A program made the position numbers and the translations under genes. Below the pieces are notes generated by a model. It was given only the letters and a program-made list of their open reading frames with translations, was not told the origin of the DNA and ran no database searches. From Bacteroidaceae bacterium (GTDB lineage: Bacteria > Bacteroidota > Bacteroidia > Bacteroidales > Bacteroidaceae), in contig JAFTEV010000019.1 in assembly GCA_017453465.1 (NCBI GenBank), forward strand, positions 1-57,511: a stretch of DNA of 57,511 bases, given 5' to 3'. Below are positions 34,948-43,312 of the stretch, piece by piece (the first letter of the stretch is position 1; the number at the start of each line of letters is the position of its first letter).

Positions 34948-37137
34948 ATGGCTGGAAATCTGAGACTCAAGGTGGTTGACGAAGCCTTTAAGCGGCAGCC
35001 CGTAGCAGTGACTGTCCCGAAGGAGCGTCCATCCGAGTATTTTGCCAAGTACGTTTTCAACAAGCAGAAGATGTATAAGTATCTGCCTGCCGATGTGTAC
35101 CGGAAGATGTGCGACGTCATTGACAACGGCGCACCTTTCGACCGTGCCATTGCCGACGCTGTGGCGCAGGGCATCAAGCAGTGGGCCGTCGAGAACGGCG
35201 TGACCCACTACACACACTGGTTCCAACCACTGACGGAGGGCACAGCAGAGAAGCACGACGGATTTGTAGAGCACGACAGGAAGGGTGGCATGGTAGAGGA
35301 ATTTGAGGGCAAGTTGCTTGTGCAGCAGGAGCCAGACGCTTCCTCCTTCCCTTCGGGCGGCATCCGCTCCACGTTTGAAGCCCGTGGCTACACGGCCTGG
35401 GACCCTACGTCGCCCGTCTTCATCATAGGCGACACGCTGATGATTCCCACTATCTTCATCAGCTACACGGGTGAAGCCCTCGACTACAAAGTGCCCCTGA
35501 AGAAGGCACTCTACGCCGTGGACAAGGCGGCAACGGCTGTCTGCCAGCTGTTCAACCCAGAGGTGAAGAAGGTGGTGTGCAACCTGGGCTGGGAACAGGA
35601 GTATTTCCTGGTGGATGAGGCCCTGTTTGCAGCCCGTCCCGACCTCGTGATGACGGGGCGCACACTGATGGGCCACGACTCTGCGAAGAATCAGCAGATG
35701 GACGACCACTACTTTGGGTCCATTCCGGGACGTGTGGAAAACTTCATGCGCGACATTGAGATACAGGCCCTGGAGTTGGGCATCCCCTGCAAGACACGCC
35801 ACAACGAGGTGGCTCCCAACCAGTTTGAACTGGCTCCCATCTTCGAGGAAACCAACCTGGCCGTGGACCACAACATGCTGATGATGTCAATCATGAAGCG
35901 CGTGGCACGCAAGCACGGCTTCCGCTGTCTGCTGCACGAAAAACCCTTCAAGGGCATCAACGGAAGCGGAAAGCACAACAACTGGTCGCTCTCGACGGAC
36001 ACGGGCATCCTGCTCCATGCACCGGGCAAGACCCCGCTCGACAATCTGCGCTTCGTTACATTTGCTGTGGAGACGCTGAAGGGTGTACTCGACCACAACG
36101 GACTGCTCAAGGCCAGCATCATGTCGGCCACCAATGCCCACCGCCTGGGTGCTAACGAGGCTCCGCCAGCCATCATCAGCAGCTTCCTGGGAAAGACGCT
36201 GACCGACCTGCTGGAGCATGTGGAGAAGGCCGACGAGGACGCTCTGAGCGTGGCATCGAAGACTGCCTTCAGGCTCGACATCCCAGCCATACCTGAATTG
36301 CTCATCGACAACACCGACCGCAACCGCACGTCTCCGTTTGCTTTCACAGGCAACCGCTTCGAGTTCCGTGCAGTGGGTAGTGAGGCCAACTGTGCCAGTG
36401 CCATGCTGACACTGAACACCGCCGTGGCCGAAGCACTGACCAGCTTCAGGGAGCGGGTGGATGCGCTCATCGCGAAAGGGGAGGCCAAGGAGACTGCCAT
36501 ACTGAAGCTGGTGCGCGAGGACATCAAGTACATCAAGCCCATCATCTTCAACGGCAACGGCTACGGTGAGGAGTGGAAACGGGAGGCAGCCCGTCGCGGA
36601 CTGGACTGCGAGACTTCTGCGCCCCTCATCTTCGACCGCTACCTGGACGAAGCGTCCATTCGGATGTTTGAGAGCCAGAATGTTATGACTCGTCTGGAAC
36701 TGAAGGCAAGGAACGAAATCAAGTGGGAAACATACACGAAGAAGATTCAGATTGAGAGCCGCATCTTTGGCGACCTCTGCCTGAACCACATCATCCCCGT
36801 CGTGACAAAGTACCAGAGCATGTTGATTGACAATGTGCATAAGGTTATGGAAATTTTCCCGCAGGAGAAAGCGCAAAAGATTTCCAAGGAGAACCTCTAT
36901 CTCATTGAGAAGATAAGCGACCACGAGTCGTTCATCATTGAGAATGTGGAGAAGATGATTGAGGCTCGCAAGGCTGCCAACCACATTGACTCGGAGCGCG
37001 AAAAGGCCATTGCCTACCATGACACTGTGGCTCCGCTGCTCGAAGAAATCCGTTACCACGTGGACAAACTCGAAACCATCGTTGATGACGAAGCATGGCC
37101 CCTGCCGAAGTACAGGGAACTGCTTTTCATCCGATAG
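34948..37137 (+). CDS. glnA: Glutamine synthetase type III
   Basis: GSIII (GlnN-type) enzyme of 729 aa, the long class typical of Bacteroidetes, forming glutamine from glutamate and ammonia with ATP. The start is the ATG at 34948 (MAGNLRLKVVDEAFKRQPV); the frame is open 90 bases upstream without a start context. Family pieces: GSIII N-terminal PSEYFAKYVFN, THYTHWFQPLT, GGIRSTFEARGYTAWD, the catalytic core NLGWEQEYFLVD, HNEVAPNQFELAPIFE, HEKPFKGINGSGKHNNWSL in outline, NRTSPFAFTGNRFEFRAVGS. The helical tail is complete. It ends at a hairpin terminator and appears monocistronic. Confidence 0.97.
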   Translation: MAGNLRLKVVDEAFKRQPVAVTVPKERPSEYFAKYVFNKQKMYKYLPADVYRKMCDVIDNGAPFDRAIADAVAQGIKQWAVENGVTHYTHWFQPLTEGTAEKHDGFVEHDRKGGMVEEFEGKLLVQQEPDASSFPSGGIRSTFEARGYTAWDPTSPVFIIGDTLMIPTIFISYTGEALDYKVPLKKALYAVDKAATAVCQLFNPEVKKVVCNLGWEQEYFLVDEALFAARPDLVMTGRTLMGHDSAKNQQMDDHYFGSIPGRVENFMRDIEIQALELGIPCKTRHNEVAPNQFELAPIFEETNLAVDHNMLMMSIMKRVARKHGFRCLLHEKPFKGINGSGKHNNWSLSTDTGILLHAPGKTPLDNLRFVTFAVETLKGVLDHNGLLKASIMSATNAHRLGANEAPPAIISSFLGKTLTDLLEHVEKADEDALSVASKTAFRLDIPAIPELLIDNTDRNRTSPFAFTGNRFEFRAVGSEANCASAMLTLNTAVAEALTSFRERVDALIAKGEAKETAILKLVREDIKYIKPIIFNGNGYGEEWKREAARRGLDCETSAPLIFDRYLDEASIRMFESQNVMTRLELKARNEIKWETYTKKIQIESRIFGDLCLNHIIPVVTKYQSMLIDNVHKVMEIFPQEKAQKISKENLYLIEKISDHESFIIENVEKMIEARKAANHIDSEREKAIAYHDTVAPLLEEIRYHVDKLETIVDDEAWPLPKYRELLFIR

Positions 37138-37157
37138 GGATGCGCCCCTACAAACAG

Positions 37158-37196
37158 CCTGCCCCAAAACTGACGGAATGTCGTTTTGGGGCGGGC
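37158..37196 (+). terminator. glnA terminator
   Basis: GCCCCAAAACTGAC/GTCGTTTTGGGGC pairs with one mismatch around a 5-base loop, 25 bases past the glnA stop. A weak T tract follows. Confidence 0.7.
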
Positions 37197-37227
37197 TGTA
37201 TATATGAACAAGTTAATAGACAATGCA

Positions 37228-37668
37228 TTAGGATGCAGCAAACTCTGTGGGAGTGATGATTCTTACATTGGTTATATCTGATTTTTGGAAATCTTTGATG
37301 TTGTTTGTAATGAGATATTCGCAGGATGCGGCATTGGCAGCTTGGAGTTGGTAGCTATCTTCAAGGTCGTTGAATTGTTGGTCTAAAGTGCCCAAAAGAA
37401 ATTCGGTACGCGAGCAATTCGCAATCTCAAAAAAGGATAGCAAGGTGGAAAGTGTATGACGGAGAATCTTTAATCTTTGGGGATTATTGTAGCCTTCTTC
37501 TTTTAGAAGTCTATCTGTCAAATAAGTAATGGTATAGTATGAACCTGCAGATATATATCCTGTGTTTTCCCCCTCTTCTATAGATTCTACAATTTTGTTT
37601 GCTGCTTCTACATTACCACGCGAAGAGAGGTAGTCCATGATGACATTGGTGTCCAAAAATATTCTCAT
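37228..37668 (-). CDS. PIN-domain toxin-like ribonuclease
   Basis: 146 aa PIN-fold protein of the VapC type. The acidic residues that hold the metal are visible: D6 (FLDTNVIMD), the glutamate-rich helix near 28-34, D104 (DLEDSYQ) and N122/D126 (LITNNIKDF). Such proteins cut tRNA or other RNA when freed from their antitoxin. Its ATG overlaps the stop of the upstream small gene (ATGA), the usual antitoxin-then-toxin order. Confidence 0.88.
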   Translation of the reverse strand: MRIFLDTNVIMDYLSSRGNVEAANKIVESIEEGENTGYISAGSYYTITYLTDRLLKEEGYNNPQRLKILRHTLSTLLSFFEIANCSRTEFLLGTLDQQFNDLEDSYQLQAANAASCEYLITNNIKDFQKSDITNVRIITPTEFAAS

Positions 37669-37925
37669 AAAGCATACTTGTCTTTTAAATACTCATCTCT
37701 TAGTTCTTCGTATGTCTTATTGGACTTCAAGATGCCACACAGTGAACGTAGGCTCGGACGAGTTGCATTGAGGCTCTTTTTTTTCTGAGTCTGTTCTATC
37801 CAGGCAGCAATGCTTTGCAGGACATAGATGTCCTGTTCCTGTTCTATGCTATTGATGATTTCCCCGCGTAGATGGGTTATTGACGGAGTTGTTCCGTATG
37901 CAACGATGGGTTCTTCTGCTTTCAT
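37665..37925 (-). CDS. Probable antitoxin partner of the PIN protein
   Basis: 86 aa protein with no strong match I can name. The C-terminal third (LKSNKTYEELRDEYLKDKYAL) looks like the linear toxin-wrapping tail of VapB-type antitoxins, with the familiar tYeElRdEyL helix. The N-terminal part is not an obvious AbrB or RHH fold. Role inferred from the ATGA overlap with the PIN gene. Confidence 0.72.
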   Translation of the reverse strand: MKAEEPIVAYGTTPSITHLRGEIINSIEQEQDIYVLQSIAAWIEQTQKKKSLNATRPSLRSLCGILKSNKTYEELRDEYLKDKYAL

Positions 37926-38024
37926 GCTGTATGAGTGTATATTTCAAATTGCCACAAAGATACTACTTTTCTGTGAATTACAGACTTGTTTGGTGCTTTT
38001 TTTATTCAAAGCCCCAGTCGTTTT

Positions 38025-38813
38025 CTACTTCATATATGGCTTCAGCTCATCGTAGCTGAAGGAGAGGGAGGTCTGTCCCATGGCGTAGGGAGCTATTTCG
38101 TACTGGTTGAAGAAAAAGGTGAGGGTGTCGGCTTCCATCCAGAAGTTTTCGGGAATAAACATGTCAACCATGTCGAGGAAGCCTATCTCTTTCAGGTCTT
38201 CGAGGGTCTTGACGTTCATCTGGTCCATGAGCCGCTCGGTGAGGAGGTTCTTCAGCGAGGTGGAGCACGAATCGACAAACACGTCCCACAGTCCGACGGG
38301 CTCGCCCGTGGTTGCGCGGAAGCGGCGGACGATGACGTTCTGGACGGGGTGGGCACCGCCTCCGAAGAAGTCTTCGGCAAAGGTGTAGTTGATGATGCCT
38401 TTGCGGCCATAAGTTGCATCGCCTGTCACGTGGTCGTAGCAGGTCACCATGTATTCTTCGGCCTTGAACTCTGCCTGCTTTTTCTGGATGTAGCCGTCGA
38501 TGGCTTCCTGCTGTGTCGCGCCGTCGGGCTGGTTGAGCAGCTGCGTGATGAGATAGCGGTTGATGGTGCTGCAGGCCACGGAGTCGCCCGTCTCTTTGGG
38601 GTACATGAAGTCCATGTCAACGCTGACGTCGAAGAACAAGTCTTCTTCGGGAACGTAGGAGTCGGCTGGCACTTCTTTCAGTTCCGATGTTTTTATCTTT
38701 ACGTTTTCGCTTGCCTTGCTGAAGGCAATGCCGTTCCATTTGCCGGTATCGTTGCAAGCCACAAGCATGGCTGTGCTTAATATATATAATGTATGTGTTG
38801 CTGCGTGTTTCAT
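38025..38813 (-). CDS. DUF3298/RsiV-like lipoprotein
   Basis: 262 aa with a lipobox (STAMLVAC, C20). The layout matches proteins with a DUF4163-like N-terminal half and a DUF3298 C-terminal half (GRKGIINYTFAEDFFGGGAHP and FFFNQYEIAPYAMGQTSLSFSYDEL in outline), as in PdaC accessory regions and RsiV. Function in Bacteroidetes is unknown; extracytoplasmic. A promoter box (minus TAACTTTGC) is at 38904-38912. Confidence 0.78.
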   Translation of the reverse strand: MKHAATHTLYILSTAMLVACNDTGKWNGIAFSKASENVKIKTSELKEVPADSYVPEEDLFFDVSVDMDFMYPKETGDSVACSTINRYLITQLLNQPDGATQQEAIDGYIQKKQAEFKAEEYMVTCYDHVTGDATYGRKGIINYTFAEDFFGGGAHPVQNVIVRRFRATTGEPVGLWDVFVDSCSTSLKNLLTERLMDQMNVKTLEDLKEIGFLDMVDMFIPENFWMEADTLTFFFNQYEIAPYAMGQTSLSFSYDELKPYMK

Positions 38814-38903
38814 CCTAAAAACCTGTTAATGTTTTGCTACGTTTTTTTGCGCACTCGAAGGTGTAAACCTGTAAATGAATGGGTGCAGAAATGCTTTTTC
38901 GCT

Positions 38904-38912
38904 GCAAAGTTA
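38904..38912 (-). promoter_or_regulatory. Promoter -7 box of the DUF3298-like gene
   Basis: Minus-strand TAACTTTGC, about 90 bases before the ATG at 38813. Confidence 0.55.
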
Positions 38913-38967
38913 CGGCTTTCCCTTAAAAAAAACTTCAAAAATGCTTTTATATTTTCGCGGATTAACG

Positions 38968-38975
38968 TAACTTTG
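38968..38975 (+). promoter_or_regulatory. Promoter -7 box of the FeS-scaffold/GGGtGRT operon
   Basis: TAACTTTG. The implied 120-base leader contains a perfect 8-bp hairpin CTGTGTGC/GCACACAG (about 39012-39033). Confidence 0.6.
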
Positions 38976-39099
38976 CGGCTAATACTGCTGGAAACTTTGT
39001 TTTTTGGCAATGCTGTGTGCGATTCGGCACACAGTTCTGGACACGCAGATTCGTAACTCTACGATATTTATTATTCATTTTTAAACAAAAGTTTTAGTT

Positions 39100-39801
39100 A
39101 TGGTTTATTCTAAAGAAGTACAGGAAATGTGCTGCGTTGCCAAAGGCCCTAACCACGGACCAGCCCCTATTCCCGAAGAAGGAAAGTGGATTCAGGCAAA
39201 AGAAATCAAAGACATTTCGGGCATGACCCACGGCATTGGCTGGTGTGCACCTCAGCAGGGCTGCTGCAAGCTGTCGCTCAATGTGAAGGAAGGTATCATC
39301 GAGGAGTGTCTGGTAGAGACAATCGGCTGCTCTGGTATGACTCACTCTGCTGCTATGGCCAGTGAGATTCTGCCTGGCAAGACTATTCTGGAAGCTCTCA
39401 ATACCGACCTTGTTTGCGATGCCATCAATACTGCCATGCGCGAACTCTTCCTCCAGATTGTTTATGGTCGCACTCAGAGTGCCTTCTCAGAAGGTGGTCT
39501 CGTTATCGGTGCAGGTCTGGAAGACCTCGGCAAGGGACTTGTCAGCCAGTGCGGTACGCTCTACGGCACTAAGCTCAAGGGCACTCGCTACCTCCAGCTT
39601 ACAGAGGGCTACATCACCAAGATGTTCCTCGACGAGGACAACGAGGTTTGCGGCTACGAATATGTACACATGGGCAAGTTCATGGAGGCTGTGAAGAAGG
39701 GCATGGATGCCAACGAAGCTCTCAAGAGCGTGACTGGCACTTATGGCCGCACGAAGCCAGAGCAGGGAGTTGTTAAATCAATTGATCCACGTAAAGAATA
39801 A
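39100..39801 (+). CDS. IscU/NifU-like iron-sulfur scaffold-family protein
   Basis: 233 aa protein with an IscU/NifU N-terminal-type segment: SLNVKEGIIEECLVETIGCSGMTHSAAMASEILPGKTILEAL in outline, including the conserved Cys-Ser-Gly-Met stretch. It has extra cysteines near the N-terminus (EMCCVAKG, GWCAPQQGCCKLSL) not found in IscU, so it may hold a cluster itself. There are no isc or suf genes near. It precedes the GGGtGRT gene by 18 bases, a pairing I recognise from other anaerobes; the joint function is undescribed as far as I know. Five-prime leader carries a stable hairpin. Confidence 0.8.
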   Translation: MVYSKEVQEMCCVAKGPNHGPAPIPEEGKWIQAKEIKDISGMTHGIGWCAPQQGCCKLSLNVKEGIIEECLVETIGCSGMTHSAAMASEILPGKTILEALNTDLVCDAINTAMRELFLQIVYGRTQSAFSEGGLVIGAGLEDLGKGLVSQCGTLYGTKLKGTRYLQLTEGYITKMFLDEDNEVCGYEYVHMGKFMEAVKKGMDANEALKSVTGTYGRTKPEQGVVKSIDPRKE

Positions 39802-39819
39802 TAAGGAGGAAACAAGACT

Positions 39820-40830
39820 ATGATACGCGAAGTAAAATTTGAATCACAGGACCGCCGCATGAAGCAGATTCTTGCTGCTTTGAACGAGAACGGCATTTCC
39901 TCTATTGAAGAGGCTAACGAAATCTGCGAGAAGGCAGGTCTCGACCCATACATGACATGTGAAGAAACACAGCGCATCTGCTTTGAGAATGCAAAGTGGG
40001 CATACGTTGTGGGCAGTGCCATCGCCATCAAGAAGGGCTGCAAGAATGCTGCCGACGCTGCTGAAGCCATCGGCATCGGCCTTCAGTCGTTCTGCATCCC
40101 AGGCTCGGTAGCCGACGACCGTAAGGTTGGTATCGGCCACGGCAATCTGGCTGCACGTCTGCTTCGTGAAGAGACTGAGTGCTTTGCTTTCTTGGCTGGC
40201 CACGAGTCATTCGCTGCTGCTGAAGGTGCCATCAAGATTGCAGAAATGGCCAACAAGGTGCGCAAGAAGCCACTCCGTTGCATCCTCAACGGTCTGGGCA
40301 AGGACGCAGCCATGATTATCAGCCGTATCAACGGTTTCACATACGTACAGACTCAGTTTGACTATTTCACAGGCGAACTGAAGGTTGTAAAGACCAAGGC
40401 TTACAGCGATGGTCCACGTGCCAAGGTGAACTGCTACGGTGCCGACGATGTGCGCGAAGGCGTTGCCATCCTTTGGAAGGAGAATGTTGACGTGAGCATC
40501 ACTGGTAACTCAACTAACCCAACTCGTTTCCAGCACCCAGTTGCAGGTACTTACAAGAAGGAGCGCGTGCTGGCAGGCAAGCCTTACTTCTCTGTGGCAT
40601 CGGGTGGCGGCACAGGTCGCACACTGCACCCAGACAACATGGCTGCTGGTCCAGCTTCTTACGGCATGACCGACACACTGGGCCGTATGCACTCTGATGC
40701 ACAGTTCGCTGGTTCAAGCTCTGTTCCTGCTCACGTAGAGATGATGGGCTTCCTCGGCATTGGCAACAACCCAATGGTAGGTTGCACCGTGGCTTGCGCC
40801 GTGAATGTGGCTCTTGCACTGAACAAGTAA
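39820..40830 (+). CDS. GGGtGRT-family protein
   Basis: 336 aa protein of the family named for its GGGtGRT motif, here SGGGTGRTLHPDN (about 265-277). Several other Gly-rich conserved pieces (CIPGSVADDRKVGIGHGNLA in outline, SITGNSTNPTRFQHP, GMTDTLGRMHSD) and a Cys-containing C-terminus (NPMVGCTVACAVNVALA) are visible. No signal peptide or membrane segment, so cytoplasmic. The family has no established biochemical role. It is co-transcribed with the FeS-scaffold-like gene and ends before a strong terminator; high-quality codon use suggests good expression. Confidence 0.85.
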   Translation: MIREVKFESQDRRMKQILAALNENGISSIEEANEICEKAGLDPYMTCEETQRICFENAKWAYVVGSAIAIKKGCKNAADAAEAIGIGLQSFCIPGSVADDRKVGIGHGNLAARLLREETECFAFLAGHESFAAAEGAIKIAEMANKVRKKPLRCILNGLGKDAAMIISRINGFTYVQTQFDYFTGELKVVKTKAYSDGPRAKVNCYGADDVREGVAILWKENVDVSITGNSTNPTRFQHPVAGTYKKERVLAGKPYFSVASGGGTGRTLHPDNMAAGPASYGMTDTLGRMHSDAQFAGSSSVPAHVEMMGFLGIGNNPMVGCTVACAVNVALALNK

Positions 40831-40859
40831 TTTTTTTACACATTATTTATATATAACAG

Positions 40860-40893
40860 AGAGAGGGTTTGCTCGTGGGCAAACCCTCTGTTT
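40860..40893 (+). terminator. Terminator of the GGGtGRT operon
   Basis: AGAGGGTTTGC/GCAAACCCTCT, a perfect 11-bp stem with a 6-base loop followed by GTTT. Confidence 0.85.
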
Positions 40894-40914
40894 CAAAAAA
40901 AACAAAATTGTTTT

Positions 40915-41523
40915 ATGAAGAAGATTCTTTTAACCGTGATGGCCGTAGCAGCCATTGGTTTTACGTCGTGCAACAACAGTGGAAAGTCTGGTGCCAATGC
41001 CGACAATGTAGAAGCAACCGAAGTGCAGGAAGCAGCAGACGCAACAATCTCTGCGCTGACTGAACAGCTGGATGCAGCCCAGGTAGATAAACTGAAGGAG
41101 ACACTGGCTTCTGTGCAGGCCAAGATTGCAGAGCTGATTAACCAGAACCCCGAAGTAGCCAAGGAATATGTGACCAAAGTGCAGAATTTCTTGAAGGAGA
41201 ACGCCGACAAGATTAAGGAGGTTGCAGGTGACAATGCTGCGATTACTACAGCTGTTTCGGCTCTCACCTCAGTTTCTCCCGACCAGGTAGTGGAAGGACT
41301 GACCAATGCTGTCAATGGCGTAGCTACAAGCGTTCAGGATGCAGCAGCTGAGCAGGCTGAGCAAGCCGCTAATGCTGCCAACGAAGCTGTTGAAAACGCA
41401 AAGGCCGCAGCAGAAGAGGCCGTAAAGGAAAAGACTGAAGAAGCCAAGGAAGCCGTGAAAGCTAAGGCTGCCGAACAGGTGGATGCCGCTGCCGACAAGG
41501 TTAAGAAAGGACTTGGCCTGTAA
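40915..41523 (+). CDS. Ala/Glu-rich lipoprotein
   Basis: 202 aa with a lipobox ending at C19 (AAIGFTSC). The middle is helical. The last 70 residues are an A/E/K-rich amphipathic repeat (AEEAVKEKTEEAKEAVKAKA type), similar to LEA-like or phasin-like helices. No enzyme domain is seen. Single gene between two terminators. Likely anchored to a membrane; function unknown. Confidence 0.75.
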   Translation: MKKILLTVMAVAAIGFTSCNNSGKSGANADNVEATEVQEAADATISALTEQLDAAQVDKLKETLASVQAKIAELINQNPEVAKEYVTKVQNFLKENADKIKEVAGDNAAITTAVSALTSVSPDQVVEGLTNAVNGVATSVQDAAAEQAEQAANAANEAVENAKAAAEEAVKEKTEEAKEAVKAKAAEQVDAAADKVKKGLGL

Positions 41524-41554
41524 TGTGTAGGCAGTAACACAAGTCTGTAATAAA

Positions 41555-41604
41555 AGTAGCACCGCAGTGTAGGAAGACTAACACTGCGGTGCTACTTGTT
41601 TTGT
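41555..41604. terminator. Bidirectional terminator between lipoprotein gene and secG
   Basis: A perfect 16-bp stem (AGTAGCACCGCAGTGT with its complement, 41555-41570/41581-41596), with TTGTTTT on the right and T-rich minus-strand sequence on the left. Confidence 0.9.
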
Positions 41605-41635
41605 GATGTTGTTCTAATCAGCAATCACTGAGGCT

Positions 41636-41971
41636 TTACTTGGCTTTCTGCGACTGGCCACCTGTGGCAGGGAATGCAGGAACATTGCCAGCATCGGTTG
41701 CTTGGTCGGCTGGGGTAGTGATGTTGATAGGAGCTTCCTCGGTAACGCCTGTTGTGACAAAGGCTGAAGAGAGAACGCTGAGCACTACCATTGCGGCTGC
41801 AAGTGTCCATGTGGCTTTCTCCAGAAAGTCTGTAGTCTTGCGCACGCCCATGATTTGATTGTTGGCAGAGAAACTGGAAGCCAGGCCACCGCCTTTTGAT
41901 TCCTGAATAAGGACAATTCCGCACATCAAAACAGATGCAAGGATGATGAGTACGATGATTAGTGTGTACAT
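41636..41971 (-). CDS. secG: Protein translocase subunit SecG
   Basis: 111 aa membrane protein with two helices (about 2-22 and 52-72) around the conserved SecG loop (QESKGGGLASSFSANNQIMGVRKTTDFLEK in outline). It assists SecYE during export. The Ala/Pro/Thr-rich tail is longer than in E. coli but usual for Bacteroidales. Last gene of a leftward cluster with the TPR protein and lptE. Confidence 0.93.
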   Translation of the reverse strand: MYTLIIVLIILASVLMCGIVLIQESKGGGLASSFSANNQIMGVRKTTDFLEKATWTLAAAMVVLSVLSSAFVTTGVTEEAPINITTPADQATDAGNVPAFPATGGQSQKAK

Positions 41972-41996
41972 ATTTTAAATAATTATAATTGAATTA

Positions 41997-42734
41997 TCAG
42001 TTCTTTTCAGCCAGAATTACTTCAAGCAGCTGAATTTGCGCGGCAAAGTTAGCACTTTTTTTCGGATTATTCAAACAAATTTTGCGTAATATTTCGAGTG
42101 CCTGCTTATATCGCCCCTGTTTGATGTATATATTGACCATATTTTCGGTGTAAATCTCTTCTTCTTCGTAGGAAATCTGTGGCGAAGTGTAGTCATCGCT
42201 GAGTTCCTCCATCTCATATCGCTGCTTGCCCTTGGTCGATTCGATGAAGGCATCAATCAGTTCGCCGCCGTTGAGTTCTGCCGACTGTGCTTGAGTGGTT
42301 TGTGCCGTTGATTCGGGCACAATGTCGTCCATGTTTTCCAGAAAAGCCGTGTAGTCATTCGTCAGGTCTGCAATGGACGGAGTCTTTCGTCCTTTCTCGT
42401 CCGATTTGCTGTGCGAGAGGAACGTGTTGATGACCGACATGGTACGGTTGACATCGTTTTCCGTCTCGATGGCATCATTGTTTTGTGGCGTTTGCTGCAA
42501 ATCGTAGTTCGCGCTTTCCACAATGCTGAAGAGTGCACTGCGGTCTGCAATGAAAACACTGGCTTTTCTCAACTCCTTGCCAAAGTCGGGGTGGTGAATC
42601 TGGAACAGGTTGGTGATGTAGAGCAGACGCGCTGTCTGGTAGAAAGGATATTTCTCTACCAGTTCCTGCAATTGTGGCAGGGTGTCTTCGTCCAATTGCT
42701 TCGTGTCTTGTATGAGGGCCTGAATGTTGAGCAT
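41997..42734 (-). CDS. TPR-like protein of unknown function
   Basis: 245 aa, no signal peptide. The N-terminal 80 residues are helical (LPQLQELVEKYPFYQTARLLYITNLF in outline) and the C-terminal 60 form a tetratricopeptide-like hairpin (ENMVNIYIKQGRYKQALEILRKICLNNPKKSANFAAQIQ in outline), with an acidic linker between. It occurs between lptE and secG, an arrangement common in Bacteroidales, which hints at envelope assembly or export, but nothing in the sequence proves it. Confidence 0.7.
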   Translation of the reverse strand: MLNIQALIQDTKQLDEDTLPQLQELVEKYPFYQTARLLYITNLFQIHHPDFGKELRKASVFIADRSALFSIVESANYDLQQTPQNNDAIETENDVNRTMSVINTFLSHSKSDEKGRKTPSIADLTNDYTAFLENMDDIVPESTAQTTQAQSAELNGGELIDAFIESTKGKQRYEMEELSDDYTSPQISYEEEEIYTENMVNIYIKQGRYKQALEILRKICLNNPKKSANFAAQIQLLEVILAEKN

Positions 42735-42780
42735 TGATGTGTTGAATGTAGATTAAGAGTGTGACGTTAGTAAGGTGGAA

Positions 42781-43296
42781 CTACCAGCTGGCCACAGTCG
42801 CATTGAATATCTGGTCGATGATGTCGTCAAACATTTCCTGTACCAGCGTTTCCTGCACGGCGGAAAGCTGTTGCGACGAATCGTAGTCAGCCGTGGCACT
42901 GAATCGCTGTTCAAAATCCTGACTATGGTTAGAGTTATTGACAAAGCGCACGTTGACGGTAATTTTCAGCTGGGTCTGTGCAGAGTAGCCGTCGGCAGCC
43001 ACGCTCTTGTTCGTCTGGCTATACTCCACAATTTCGCCCGAAACCTGCAAGTCTCCGTTGCGTTTGATGACTTTCAGCTTGGTCTTGTTGGAGTATTCGT
43101 CCACAATGCTGTTGTAGAACATGGACTCCATAGGAGCCCACACGTATGCCGAGCGGATGGGGAATTTATCCACACTGATGGTCTTCACCAAATCATAGTT
43201 GATGCTGGTGCCCGTGAATTTGTAGCTGATGCTGCACGAAGCAAGCAACAGACAGATGAGGTAAGCGAAATGCTGAATGCGGAATGAATGTTTCAA
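42781..43296 (-). CDS. lptE: LptE-family lipoprotein (LPS assembly)
   Basis: About 171 aa. The frame has no ATG; the TTG at 43296 gives a good lipoprotein signal (MKHSFRIQHFAYLICLLLASC), so I start there; an earlier TTG at 43329 would overlap the sigma-54 activator gene. The mature part (SISYKFTGTSINYDLVKTISVDKF in outline, then LQVSGEIVEYSQTN) fits the LptE family that plugs the LptD barrel. The context between a sigma-54 activator and secG supports this. Confidence 0.8.
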   Translation of the reverse strand: MKHSFRIQHFAYLICLLLASCSISYKFTGTSINYDLVKTISVDKFPIRSAYVWAPMESMFYNSIVDEYSNKTKLKVIKRNGDLQVSGEIVEYSQTNKSVAADGYSAQTQLKITVNVRFVNNSNHSQDFEQRFSATADYDSSQQLSAVQETLVQEMFDDIIDQIFNATVASW

Positions 43297-43312
43297 GGTG
43301 TAGAACGAGGAT

